Shown: one piece after another, positions 1 to 8,922 of the stretch
Layout of the letters: each line of letters opens with the position of its first letter
Position numbering within the stretch: the stretch's first letter is position 1
Assembly (NCBI GenBank): GCA_946403965.1
Contig: CAMJBT010000014.1
Location: 1-53,358 of the forward strand
Source: an uncultured Pseudobutyrivibrio sp.
Lineage (GTDB): Bacteria > Bacillota > Clostridia > Lachnospirales > Lachnospiraceae
Length of the DNA stretch: 53,358 bases
Reading direction: 5' to 3'
Position numbers and translations under genes: made by a program
The notes under the pieces: model-generated
What the model was told of the DNA's origin: nothing
Databases searched by the model: none
Seen by the model: only the letters and a program-made list of their open reading frames with translations

Positions 1-7
1 CAATGTG

Positions 8-41
8 AAAAATCAGAAAATTCTATGAATTTTCTTTGATT
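8..41 (-). terminator. Possible terminator overlapping the kinase stop codon
   Basis: An imperfect inverted repeat (11-23 with 27-41, two-base bulge) overlaps the kinase stop. On the minus strand it is followed by five Ts. The stem is AT-rich and weak, and the window ends here. Confidence 0.4.
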
Positions 42-1534
42 TTTGTGTCTTTTACTAAAGATAACTCAAACCAAAACTCAACTCCATTTGGGAGATTCTC
101 TACGCCAAACTTTTCGTGTAATAATTCCATAGTTGCCTTTACCACAGAAAGTCCTATACCACTACCGCCATATTCACGACTTCTAGCTTTATCTGCTTTG
201 TAAAATTTCTCCCAAATATGTTTTAAATCCTTCTTGGAAATATTATTCCCAGAATTGTATACACTAATCTTAACTTTTCCTTTTTTTGTAAAATCGTATC
301 GAACATTGAGAATGTTTTCGTTCATAACATAATGAATGGCGTTGCTAATAAAGTTTGTAACAACCTGCTCTACTAAAAACTCATCTGCATGGACAAAACA
401 ATCCTGCTTATTTATAAAGCTATAGGTGATATTCTGTGCTTCAAAATTTATTTTGTTGCTGTCTACAACACTATCAATCATCTCTGTCAAATTAAAATCT
501 ACCATATCCATGTTCATTTGACCGGCTTCCAACTGGTTCAAAATCAGCATTTCACGAACAAGACGATTCATCTTGTTAGCCTCGTCAATAATGATATCAA
601 GATAGATTTGACGACTATTTTCATCGTCCATAATTCCTTCTTGAAGACCTTCTGCATATCCTTGAATAAGAGCAATTGGAGTTTTGAGCTCATGACTCAC
701 ATTTGAAACAAATTCTTTACGCATGTTCTCAGTTTCTTCTCTTAATTCAAGATCATGCTTCAAGCTTTCATTGGCAGTTCGAAGCTGCTCGATTGCACGT
801 TTTAGTGTGGTAGCCATCTCATTGACATGTTCTCCTAAATCATCCATTTCGTTGTAGACTTTCTGAGGATGATAGGTTGCATCAAAATCAAAATTTGATA
901 TACGCTTTGTAATGTTTATCAGTTCAAATAATGGCCTTGTGAAATATGAGATAAAAATTCTACCAATAACCACACTCATAACAGACGCGAATGCAACAAC
1001 GTAAAGCAAAAAGTTATTTGTAAAGGAAGCAACCTGTATCAATGCCGATGTATTTGACCTTATAAAAACTATATTTCCATCAGGTAAGACACCAAGCAAA
1101 ATAATATATGACGCATTAGCCTCACTAATATCCTGCTCTAAGATTTTATAATCTCCAGTAGCTTCGATAGATTCGCTGGTATTATCATTTGAAAGCAGGG
1201 TGTAATTCAATTGTTCTGTTAATAGTTTTGGATCTACGTTAGATTTTACAAGAGACTCCCCGTCTGCACCTGTAACAATTACTGACACAGCATATTTTTC
1301 AAATAAAGCTACATTTATAGCATCATACTCTTCACCATAAAGCTCATTTGCTTCACACTTTTCTGAGAGTATTTCATATAATTCTTTTAGTTCTTTTTTT
1401 GTCTTATAAATATAATAATCGCCTAAAAAGCAGGCTGTCAGGAAGTTTATCAATACTAAAGATAATAATACGATAAATCCTAACAGTCCTACGATTTGGA
1501 GATTAATTTTATTAGACTTTTGCGTCGACTTCAA
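23..1534 (-). CDS. Membrane sensor histidine kinase (HAMP-HisKA-HATPase)
   Basis: Sensor kinase of an OmpR-type two-component pair; it autophosphorylates on histidine in response to an unidentified envelope signal. TM1 is about residues 11-35 and TM2 about 173-197, with an extracytoplasmic sensor domain of roughly 135 residues between them. HAMP follows. The H-box (NVSHELKTP) has its His near 281, the N-box is SNAIHYV, and the G-box is GGSGIGLSVV. Length of 503 aa is typical. The start overlaps the end of the upstream regulator by 23 nt, so the two are translationally coupled. The input signal cannot be read from the sequence; a cell-envelope-stress or PhoR-like role is only a guess. Confidence 0.95.
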   Translation of the reverse strand: MKSTQKSNKINLQIVGLLGFIVLLSLVLINFLTACFLGDYYIYKTKKELKELYEILSEKCEANELYGEEYDAINVALFEKYAVSVIVTGADGESLVKSNVDPKLLTEQLNYTLLSNDNTSESIEATGDYKILEQDISEANASYIILLGVLPDGNIVFIRSNTSALIQVASFTNNFLLYVVAFASVMSVVIGRIFISYFTRPLFELINITKRISNFDFDATYHPQKVYNEMDDLGEHVNEMATTLKRAIEQLRTANESLKHDLELREETENMRKEFVSNVSHELKTPIALIQGYAEGLQEGIMDDENSRQIYLDIIIDEANKMNRLVREMLILNQLEAGQMNMDMVDFNLTEMIDSVVDSNKINFEAQNITYSFINKQDCFVHADEFLVEQVVTNFISNAIHYVMNENILNVRYDFTKKGKVKISVYNSGNNISKKDLKHIWEKFYKADKARSREYGGSGIGLSVVKATMELLHEKFGVENLPNGVEFWFELSLVKDTKIKENS

Positions 1535-2201
1535 ATTTATACCCCATGCCCCAAATAGTCTTGATGTAATTTCCTTTGTCGTCTAACTTACTGCGAAGCT
1601 TCTTAACGTGAGTATCAATTGTTCTCGCATCACCAAAGTAATCATAATCCCATACATGATTTAGGATTTTTTCTCTGGATAATGCAATACCCTCGTTATT
1701 AATGAAGTAATATAAAAGTTCGAATTCTTTAACAGATAGCTCTACTGGATTGCCATCATTTGTAGCAACATGAGCATCTACATCAAGCTGAATTCCTCCA
1801 GCTTCTACAACTTTCTTTCCAAGAGAATCGTCTGTACTTCTACGAAGAACAGCATTTACTCTTGCCATCAAAATCTTTGGAGAAAATGGTTTGTTGATAT
1901 ACTCGTCTGCTCCAAGCTCGAAGCCATTAAGTACATCATTTTCCTCTCCCTTAGCTGTAAGCATCAATACTGGGATAGATGATGTTTCTCTGATTTCTTT
2001 TAATACAGCAAAACCATCAACCTTTGGCATCATGACGTCTAAAATGATAAGTGAAATCTCACTATCCATGTAGAACATATCAAGAGCCTGTTCACCATTT
2101 TCTGCCTCTACAACTTCGTAATCCTCTCTTACCAAATAGTCTCTGATAAGTTTTCGCATACGGCTTTCATCGTCAGCCACAAGAATTTTGTTTTTCGACA
2201 T
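1512..2201 (-). CDS. OmpR/PhoB-family response regulator
   Basis: DNA-binding partner of the downstream kinase. The receiver domain covers about residues 1-120: acidic pocket VADDE, phospho-acceptor Asp in LDVMMP, conserved Thr in MLTAKG and Lys in NKPFSP. A winged-helix effector domain fills about 130-225, with the recognition region ARTIDTHVKKLRSKL and the wing GMGYKF. At 229 aa it is full length. It overlaps the kinase by 23 nt and follows the preceding membrane-protein gene by about 40 nt, so it is probably part of that transcript. Target genes are unknown; the adjacent membrane protein and MFS transporter are obvious candidates. Confidence 0.96.
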   Translation of the reverse strand: MSKNKILVADDESRMRKLIRDYLVREDYEVVEAENGEQALDMFYMDSEISLIILDVMMPKVDGFAVLKEIRETSSIPVLMLTAKGEENDVLNGFELGADEYINKPFSPKILMARVNAVLRRSTDDSLGKKVVEAGGIQLDVDAHVATNDGNPVELSVKEFELLYYFINNEGIALSREKILNHVWDYDYFGDARTIDTHVKKLRSKLDDKGNYIKTIWGMGYKFEVDAKV

Positions 2202-2242
2202 AACACCAACCCCATCCTTGAATAATTTTTGGTTACTTTATA

Positions 2243-2932
2243 TCACTGACTACCTAATTCCTGTTTAATAAGCTTGGCCTCCCTTTCATCAAGGTCCTTC
2301 TCACGTTGATCAAGCTCCTCTTTCCAGGAAGAATACTCGTCAGTAATAGTCTCTTTATAATTTAGTATGTTTGGACTGTTAATTGTTGTGCTAATGTAAA
2401 ACATCCCCCCCACACACAACAATAACGTAATAACACATACTATTAAAAACCTGTTAATCAATTTTAGCCGCTTTATTTCCCCAATATCTGCAGCCACAAG
2501 AGATTTATCGGTCTTTTGTTTTTTTTCTTTAGCTTTAGAGGCATTTTTACTTGAAATATTCTTTGTAACTGCCTCTGTAGTTTTTGTTTCAGGTGTTTTT
2601 TCAACAACTTCAGCACTTTCAACTTTTTCAGAAGAAGGCTTCGCCGCCTCAGTTGTAATACTTTCCTCTAAAATATAAACATCCGGAATATCCGACTCAT
2701 CAAACGCTCCAGACGCTACTAAGTTTTGTCTAAGCTGATTAAGAAAACTCATTCCTATCTGGGTAGAAAAAAGTTTCTGTTTGAGAAGCTTTTTATATAC
2801 CTGTAGAACGCCATTCTCATCTGCTTCCTTAATCTGCCCTAAAATATATTCGACAGCCTTAAGTTCTTTAGCAGCCTTCCTTGCACTATTCTCATCGTTA
2901 AAGATATATCCACCAATGTTATATTTAGCCAT
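2243..2932 (-). CDS. Uncharacterised single-TM protein with coiled-coil tail
   Basis: I do not recognise a named family. The N-terminal ~85 residues form a small helical domain (starts MAKYNIGGYIFNDE). A low-complexity Lys/Glu/Ser/Thr linker (about 90-155) leads to one hydrophobic segment near 160-182. The last ~35 residues are heptad-like and highly charged (DQREKDLDEREAKL), suggesting a coiled coil. Topology looks like a cytoplasmic N-domain with a short extracytoplasmic C-tail. An AAGGAAAG ribosome site precedes the ATG. It sits just upstream of the response regulator and may be part of the same operon, perhaps as an accessory or output protein. Confidence 0.75.
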   Translation of the reverse strand: MAKYNIGGYIFNDENSARKAAKELKAVEYILGQIKEADENGVLQVYKKLLKQKLFSTQIGMSFLNQLRQNLVASGAFDESDIPDVYILEESITTEAAKPSSEKVESAEVVEKTPETKTTEAVTKNISSKNASKAKEKKQKTDKSLVAADIGEIKRLKLINRFLIVCVITLLLCVGGMFYISTTINSPNILNYKETITDEYSSWKEELDQREKDLDEREAKLIKQELGSQ

Positions 2933-2999
2933 ATCTTTCCTTCACAATTTGTATATGAATATTTTAGCAATTTACAATCAAAAAATCTATCTTTTATCA

Positions 3000-4241
3000 T
3001 TATTTTTGTGTATTTATTCTTAAAAGTGACCAGAATGTAATTATTGCCCCTATAAAAGTAACCACAAAACCAAACCACAAAGTCACATTTACACCAAACA
3101 GATTTATCAATATTCCACCTATCACACTTCCAATTAAACTACTGAAAGTCATTGATATTGTAATAAATGCTTGTCCTTTGACGGCATCGGATTTTGGCAT
3201 TATCTCATCAACAAAATGAACTGATGCCGGGATAAATAAGGCAAATGATAAAGCCTGGAAAATCATACTAAAATAAAGCATTCCAACATTTACAGCTATT
3301 GCTGTGAAAAAAATCTTTATAAGGAAAAATACAGATGAAGTTGCAAGTAAAGGCTTTGTGCCAAAACGTTCCCTTAACCAATTAAAGAAAATCATAGCTG
3401 GTAGCTCGACAATAGCCTGTAAAGCAAGCAGACCTCCATTAGATGCCTCGTCTCCTCCAACATTTACGGCAATTTGAAACAAAAAATTGTTTACTATAAT
3501 ATGTCCAAAGAAAAAGCAAACTATTCCTATCAAAAACAGGAAAAACATTTGATATTTATTTATAAAAGATTTTATATAGCTATTTGAAAAATTATTAGTG
3601 ATATCTGGTTCTAACGGATCAAACTCTTTATTTACCTTTATACCTGTAGATTTTAGAGTTCTATAAATAAAGATTATTAGGTAAGTAAATAAAAGTGCAA
3701 CAACAAACCCTAGAAACATAGTGGCTTTTTCAGAAATCACTTTCATAAAAAAGCCTACAAAAAGACTCATAACAAAGAAGAAAAAAGACCCGCTTGCCCT
3801 GGCAACACCATAGTTCATGTGAATCCCAAAATTTTCGATATGAAAATTCAGTGCATTTAAAAAGGGTTGTATCACTGTTGCAAGCATTGCAGCAATCAAA
3901 AATGTAACACCTGTTGCAAATCCTTTTTCTGATGTAAATAAAGCGATAAACAAATCTACTGATATTATTACACCAATAATTGCTAGAACATCAATAACGT
4001 CAAAAGAAATGGAATTGTCAGTAGCGATAGAAACAATCTGTTGTATTATTGCTGCAAACAGATAAGCAATAGCAAACAATAGTCCAATTGAAAATGTCGA
4101 ATAGCCTCTGTTGGATAAATATGCAGAACCCATACTAACAGTACAGCAAACCAACATCCAATACAGACCTTGAGTAACCGTATACAATACATTCATTTTA
4201 AATTCAAAAGAATTTTTATAGCGTTCTAATAATTCTGTCAT
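3000..4241 (-). CDS. Major facilitator superfamily transporter
   Basis: Integral membrane protein of 413 aa with about 12 hydrophobic segments in two halves and a central cytoplasmic loop near residues 195-220. It resembles the MFS_1-like / LacY-related sugar or nucleoside proton symporters, but I see no residue pattern that fixes a substrate. An AAAAGGAG site lies upstream of the ATG. The gene heads the minus-strand group that continues into the coiled-coil protein and the two-component pair, with 67 nt to the next gene, so co-transcription is possible but not certain. Confidence 0.85.
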   Translation of the reverse strand: MTELLERYKNSFEFKMNVLYTVTQGLYWMLVCCTVSMGSAYLSNRGYSTFSIGLLFAIAYLFAAIIQQIVSIATDNSISFDVIDVLAIIGVIISVDLFIALFTSEKGFATGVTFLIAAMLATVIQPFLNALNFHIENFGIHMNYGVARASGSFFFFVMSLFVGFFMKVISEKATMFLGFVVALLFTYLIIFIYRTLKSTGIKVNKEFDPLEPDITNNFSNSYIKSFINKYQMFFLFLIGIVCFFFGHIIVNNFLFQIAVNVGGDEASNGGLLALQAIVELPAMIFFNWLRERFGTKPLLATSSVFFLIKIFFTAIAVNVGMLYFSMIFQALSFALFIPASVHFVDEIMPKSDAVKGQAFITISMTFSSLIGSVIGGILINLFGVNVTLWFGFVVTFIGAIITFWSLLRINTQK

Positions 4242-4320
4242 GATATTTCTCCTTTTGATTCACTCAATTCTATATGTAAGATTTTTATAATATATCTATT
4301 TATATTTAATTTAATTTCAC

Positions 4321-4350
4321 CTTATTGTCTCTAATAAATATGTTACAATC
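4321..4350 (+). promoter_or_regulatory. Extended -10 promoter for the EEP-family gene
   Basis: TACAAT at 4344-4349 is preceded by TG at 4341-4342 (TGn extended -10). A weak -35 (TTATTG) lies 16 bp upstream. The start codon follows about 38 nt later. Confidence 0.5.
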
Positions 4351-4387
4351 TTTACGCTATATTTTTACTCAATTAGGAAGGACAATT

Positions 4388-5470
4388 ATGAAAAAAATAG
4401 TAAAACCATTATTGATGTTACTTGCTTCAATATTTTTAATTATAACAACCTATGTATTATATGTTATATTCACATATCATCGCATTGAGGATAATCTTTT
4501 ACTACAAATCGAAGGCTCTTCTTCAAACAACGTAGTAAACACCAATCAAAAATATCGTATATCATCTGCGAATCTTGGTTTTGGTGCATATTCTGATGAT
4601 TACTCCTTTTTCATGGACGGTGGCAAGGAGTCTTGGGCTTATTCCAAAGAAGCAGTATATACAAATTTAAAAGGTTCTCTCTCTGCAATTGATTCACTAT
4701 CTCCTGACTTCTTGCTTTTTCAGGAAATTGATTTAGATTCCACACGAAGCTACCATATAAATCAGGAAGACTACATTATTGATACATTGCACGACAAGGG
4801 TTATACCAACACTTCATATGAATTTTCCGTAAATTTTGACAGCCCATTTTTAATGCTGCCAATTTATCAGCCCCATGGAAAATCCAAAGCAGGTATGCTG
4901 ACAGTTTCACCTGTTACCATAAGTTCTGCTACTCGACGTAGTCTTCCAATCGAAGATGGATTATCAAAATTTATTGATTTAGATAGATGTTATTCAAAAA
5001 ACGTCATTCCAGCTTCAAACGAAAAAAATTTAATTCTTTACAATGTACATCTTTCAGCCTATACAACGGACCCAAGTACAGCTACAAATCAAATAATAAT
5101 GCTTGCTGAAGATATGCAAACCGAATACAGCAATGGGAACTACGTCATCGCCGGCGGTGATATGAACAAAGATATCCTTTTGGATTCATCCAAATATTTT
5201 CACAAAACCAGCAACGAGAACTGGGCTGCCAGTTTTCCAATCGAAAAACTGCCATCTACACTTCAGTTAGTTCAACCTTTAGACGAAGCAAACCCTATAC
5301 CTAGTTGCCGTAATGCAGACGAGCCCTACACCAAAGACACATTTGTCCTTACTGTAGATGGCTTCATAGTATCCGATAATGTAAAGGTTGAATATACAAA
5401 CGTATTAGATACACAGTTCAAATACTCCGATCATAATCCAGTATTTATGGATTTCATTTTGGAAGAATAA
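4388..5470 (+). CDS. Membrane-anchored endonuclease/exonuclease/phosphatase-fold protein
   Basis: Member of the DNase I-like metal-dependent phosphodiesterase superfamily. One N-terminal hydrophobic segment (about residues 5-28) acts as signal or anchor, placing the catalytic domain outside. Superfamily motifs are visible: an NLGFG start strand, FQEID metal ligand, NVHLSAY, GGDMN (usual GDFN) and the C-terminal SDHNPV. I chose ATG 4388 because AGGAAGG sits just upstream; an in-frame TTG at 4325 lacks a good site. The substrate could be nucleic acid, phospholipid or sugar phosphate. It is transcribed alone and converges with the coiled-coil gene only 2 nt away. Confidence 0.85.
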   Translation: MKKIVKPLLMLLASIFLIITTYVLYVIFTYHRIEDNLLLQIEGSSSNNVVNTNQKYRISSANLGFGAYSDDYSFFMDGGKESWAYSKEAVYTNLKGSLSAIDSLSPDFLLFQEIDLDSTRSYHINQEDYIIDTLHDKGYTNTSYEFSVNFDSPFLMLPIYQPHGKSKAGMLTVSPVTISSATRRSLPIEDGLSKFIDLDRCYSKNVIPASNEKNLILYNVHLSAYTTDPSTATNQIIMLAEDMQTEYSNGNYVIAGGDMNKDILLDSSKYFHKTSNENWAASFPIEKLPSTLQLVQPLDEANPIPSCRNADEPYTKDTFVLTVDGFIVSDNVKVEYTNVLDTQFKYSDHNPVFMDFILEE

Positions 5471-5472
5471 AG

Positions 5473-6684
5473 TTAAGCTTTTATTTTCACACCTGTACTT
5501 GCGCTTGTTCCGCAAAGCTTATCCACAGATTTGATGATTTCCTGAATTTCAGGTAAATAGTGCTCATGCCTTGTCATGAGCCTATCAATTTCATCACGTT
5601 CTTCCTGCACTATCTTTCTGTGATCCTCTAACCTATCACGTATCTTCTTTCTTCTTTGTACAAGTCTATGGCGACAGTCCATCATGTCCTGCTTATTAAT
5701 GAGGGCATTTACCTGATTAAGCCAAATCTTATCATCAGCCAAACCTATACTTCCAAGAATTTTTTCCAGCTTATCATTGTAAAATTCCAAATCATCATTG
5801 TTTTGAATAAAGCGTTGCTGGTCTCTTACTTTATCCTGATACTGTTCCCAAACATACTGTAACTCTGCAGCAGTGTTCACATTATATTTGTCTTTTGAAT
5901 ATTCAATACTATTAGTTACATTAACAAATTTCATACGTTCTACATTAAGCATACTAATAGCTTGATTTAAATGAACTAGTGCAGCTCTGCTTTCTCTGGA
6001 GAGCTTGTTTTGTCTGATAAAAATAATGAAACCACTAACAGCGCATATAAATAAAACAATAAATATCCAAAGTGAAATATCTACCTTTGTAGCTGTATAC
6101 ATTACATACAAAAGAATAATAAGGGTCATGAAAGAAGTCATTACAGCAATAGCCATATGTTTAAAAAGTCTGCTTTGGCTCTTTAAATCTTCTCTTTCTA
6201 TTTCCCAACGACTCTTATCGCCCTCCAAATTCGAAAGATTTCGTTTAAGCTTTGCCTGATAAATCTCATCAGCTGCAAATCTATTTATAATTTCAGGCAT
6301 ATCATCCTCATCCTGTGATATCATCTGAAACTGTACCTCTGAAATATTTCTTTCTATGGCCCTTGCTTCAAGTATATTCTTTTCTAATTCACATATATTT
6401 GAAGCTGTATTTCTAAGATCCTTCGCCGTTTCTTTTGGAAGATTTTCAATAGTCTTTATATCATTGAGATACCTGGTTACAATTCTGTATTCAAGCTTTT
6501 GACGTTCCATAGCTTTTGTAGATGCTATAATTTGCTCACAGGAATCTAGTATATAATGCTCCAATTTTTTCGGATCTTCCATGCTACCAATGCCTTCAAT
6601 CTGAGAATATACTCTATTGAAAGCATCATCAATCTTAGCTGCCTTAAGCTCCCTTTTCTTTTTTCGAGTAGAAAAAATCCCCAT
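5473..6684 (-). CDS. Uncharacterised two-TM coiled-coil protein of the actin-like cluster
   Basis: 403 aa, no named family recognised. The N-terminus is strongly basic (MGIFSTRKKKREL). About 165 residues of predicted helix/coiled coil precede two closely spaced TM segments (about 178-200 and 206-228), followed by another ~170 residues of charged coiled coil. The result is a hairpin in the membrane with both large domains in the cytoplasm. It is the last gene of a minus-strand run with the TPR, actin-like and giant proteins, after a 102-nt gap holding a conserved hairpin. A membrane-anchoring or scaffolding role for that group is inference. Confidence 0.7.
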   Translation of the reverse strand: MGIFSTRKKKRELKAAKIDDAFNRVYSQIEGIGSMEDPKKLEHYILDSCEQIIASTKAMERQKLEYRIVTRYLNDIKTIENLPKETAKDLRNTASNICELEKNILEARAIERNISEVQFQMISQDEDDMPEIINRFAADEIYQAKLKRNLSNLEGDKSRWEIEREDLKSQSRLFKHMAIAVMTSFMTLIILLYVMYTATKVDISLWIFIVLFICAVSGFIIFIRQNKLSRESRAALVHLNQAISMLNVERMKFVNVTNSIEYSKDKYNVNTAAELQYVWEQYQDKVRDQQRFIQNNDDLEFYNDKLEKILGSIGLADDKIWLNQVNALINKQDMMDCRHRLVQRRKKIRDRLEDHRKIVQEERDEIDRLMTRHEHYLPEIQEIIKSVDKLCGTSASTGVKIKA

Positions 6685-6734
6685 AGCAACCTCTCCCCAT
6701 TTTTACATTAAATAAAAATTATACATGCAAAAAA

Positions 6735-6780
6735 TATGACTTCTTGCGGGCTACTTAAGGAAAAAGCCCACAAGAACCTA
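6735..6780 (-). repeat. 46-nt structured element, copy 1
   Basis: Begins 6 nt after the stop codon of the TPR gene, on its coding strand. A 12-bp stem (TTCTTGTGGGCT with AGCCCGCAAGAA) encloses a T-rich loop (TTTTCCTTAAGT) and is followed by GTCATA and then six Ts. It matches 40 of 46 positions with the copy at 16127-16172. It could serve as a terminator here, but the conserved loop and flanks suggest more than a generic terminator. Confidence 0.75.
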
Positions 6781-6786
6781 TACTAA

Positions 6787-7620
6787 TTATATCTTACAAA
6801 GATTAATATATTCTTCTTTCCAGTCCTTAATAACTCCAGATAAGGAGGAAACTGTATTTTCTCTTTTATTTTCATCATTAACTAGTTCATTAATTGCAGT
6901 ATCAAACTCTATAATATTTTCTCGGGAAGTAACAAGAGAAACGACCTTCAATATCTCATCAACCTCTTCCTTTGAAACCAAATATTTAGAAACATATTCA
7001 TCAAAAAGCTTCTTGTCCTTGCCACATCTAGCAGCATATAGAAGACAATGTAAACTTTGCTTTTTCTGATTTCTTTTGTATGCTTCATCAAAACATTTCA
7101 TAGCCTCATCAAAAAGAAATAACCTTGAAAAAGCACATCCTAGATTGTGATATACATCCCCCTCTACAACCTTTGGCATTGTTTTTGCAACATCATCAGC
7201 AAGTAAAGTTTCGTATTCATATATAGCATCAACAAGTTTTTCCTTGTTCATCAAACGATCTGCTCTCATTTTTTTTCGTTCCGCTTCTGACTTGTTTTCA
7301 AAAGTAGAAATAATAGCAAGAGTATCTTTGATTTCTTTTGCCGAAGCATACCCGTTGGAACCTAATATATGACCTACAAATATGTGCAAAGGAGCGTTAT
7401 TTTGAACAAGACCAACAAGCTCCTGAGCAAGCTTAGGCTGCTTTAATTCTCTTCCAATCCAATTACATAGCTCAGAATTCATTAGCTTTGTAGAAAGCAA
7501 ATAGACATTATTAAGTATAAAGTAACTAAGCTCCTCCAAAGAATAAACATTCAAGGAAGCTTCCTCAATAAAATATGGAGTTGCCGATAATGAATTTTGA
7601 CAATAAATTAATGTACTCAT
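6787..7620 (-). CDS. TPR-containing cytoplasmic protein of the actin-like cluster
   Basis: 277 aa, predicted all-helical, no signal peptide or TM segment. One clear tetratricopeptide unit is visible at about residues 153-190 (VYHNLGCAFSRLFLFDEAMKC), with weaker flanking helical pairs. The N-terminal 100 residues have no recognisable domain. It starts 14 nt after the actin-like ATPase stop, so the two are almost certainly co-translated. A binding or adaptor role is plausible given the TPR. Its own stop is followed within 6 nt by the 46-nt hairpin element. Confidence 0.75.
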   Translation of the reverse strand: MSTLIYCQNSLSATPYFIEEASLNVYSLEELSYFILNNVYLLSTKLMNSELCNWIGRELKQPKLAQELVGLVQNNAPLHIFVGHILGSNGYASAKEIKDTLAIISTFENKSEAERKKMRADRLMNKEKLVDAIYEYETLLADDVAKTMPKVVEGDVYHNLGCAFSRLFLFDEAMKCFDEAYKRNQKKQSLHCLLYAARCGKDKKLFDEYVSKYLVSKEEVDEILKVVSLVTSRENIIEFDTAINELVNDENKRENTVSSLSGVIKDWKEEYINLCKI

Positions 7621-7634
7621 AATGTCCCTAAACT

Positions 7635-8867
7635 TTATTTAATAGTAATAGTATGCTCCCATTTTTTGCCGGAAGCAGGTGCAATTTCTCCAAAACCTAA
7701 ATCTGTAATTACAATAGAAACTGCCACATCAGAAACTGGCCTAGCCTCGATACGAAGACGTGTTGTTCTATTTTCTCGTTTAGGTAAGTCTGTAAGCTCT
7801 AAAACTTCTGTGTGTGCTTCTCTTGATTCTGGACGTTGAATGTAAAATTCGATTTCAGGTTCTCCATCTAAAACCACCTCGCATTCGCCGTTGACATCAT
7901 ACCAACTTTGACCAGCATCAATAAGTGTAAAAAATTTTAATACGTTATTTTCTAAAATCTTAATTGAAAGATTTAACTTTAAGTCGTTATCACCTATGTA
8001 AATAAATGGCCAGTCCCGCTTACCATCCTTGGTAAATCCTGCATAACAAGCTCCTTTAGAGTAAAGATTTTTTCCAAGGAATACCTTTCTACCTCGACAA
8101 AGGTGAGATAAACTTGTCTTCATCCACTCTCCATCAAAGCCGTCACCGCACAAATATACCGACGAATATAATGTGCTTCCAAATGTCTGAGAAATAATGT
8201 CATCAAAAGCCTCGTCCTTGTTTTCTGTTACCTCCCCATGATTTATCATGTTCAAAGTAATAAGCTGTGGTCGAGTATTTTGATTTCGATTAAGTGTAGT
8301 GGAAACTATATTTGAGCCACTGTAATCGAATAAAGCTACATTGTAAATAAATAGCTCTGGCTTTTGTGAAAGAGCGTAATAGTAGAAACATTCATTTCTG
8401 TCTACCAGCATAACCCTGTCTAAATTAATGGAAAGCTTTGAAGCAACATAGTTCATTAGTTCCATCACTTCTAAATTTACTTGTGTTACACAAATAACCA
8501 GCTTTTCAATTTCACCAAGGGCAGCCATTGTGCCAGGGATTGAAAACAATTTCTTGAAAAAAATCACCATCAAATCTCTTGCACTATAATTTTCAGCTTC
8601 TATGACAACCTGTCCGTCTCTAAGGGCAAGATTGTATAACTCTTCCACAAGCACTGCTTCTTTTAGACGACTCATTTTAAGGGCATCTTCCCCGAAAAAC
8701 CACTGTCCCATTCCAAACCTTTTTGCAATGACGGTAGGAATAGAATAATTCTCCTCACCAATAATAGTGCTTATAGTGGCAGGTTCATCCATATTCGATT
8801 TATAAATGCTAAGTACTGTGCTCTTTGAGCTAATATCAATACCTACATAAGCACCCTGTGTATTCAT
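7635..8867 (-). CDS. Actin/Hsp70-fold ATPase-like protein (DUF5716-like)
   Basis: 410 aa. It shows the ASKHA nucleotide-binding layout: phosphate-1 motif GIDISSKST at about 9-17, a GEDALKMSR segment near 59, phosphate-2 motif ALFDYSGSN with Asp near 181, and an adenosine-type motif VYLCGDGFDGEW near 237-249. There is no Hsp70 peptide-binding domain. The last ~120 residues look beta-rich and end after LGFGEIAPASGKKW. I recall this as the DUF5716 family common in Lachnospiraceae; that name is from memory. It sits 55 nt downstream of the giant protein gene and 14 nt upstream of the TPR gene. ATP hydrolysis and polymerisation are untested inferences. Confidence 0.8.
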   Translation of the reverse strand: MNTQGAYVGIDISSKSTVLSIYKSNMDEPATISTIIGEENYSIPTVIAKRFGMGQWFFGEDALKMSRLKEAVLVEELYNLALRDGQVVIEAENYSARDLMVIFFKKLFSIPGTMAALGEIEKLVICVTQVNLEVMELMNYVASKLSINLDRVMLVDRNECFYYYALSQKPELFIYNVALFDYSGSNIVSTTLNRNQNTRPQLITLNMINHGEVTENKDEAFDDIISQTFGSTLYSSVYLCGDGFDGEWMKTSLSHLCRGRKVFLGKNLYSKGACYAGFTKDGKRDWPFIYIGDNDLKLNLSIKILENNVLKFFTLIDAGQSWYDVNGECEVVLDGEPEIEFYIQRPESREAHTEVLELTDLPKRENRTTRLRIEARPVSDVAVSIVITDLGFGEIAPASGKKWEHTITIK

Positions 8868-8922
8868 ACAACTCCTAAAAAATAATTTATAATTCTTAAA
8901 CTAAATAAACCAGCTAATCAAA

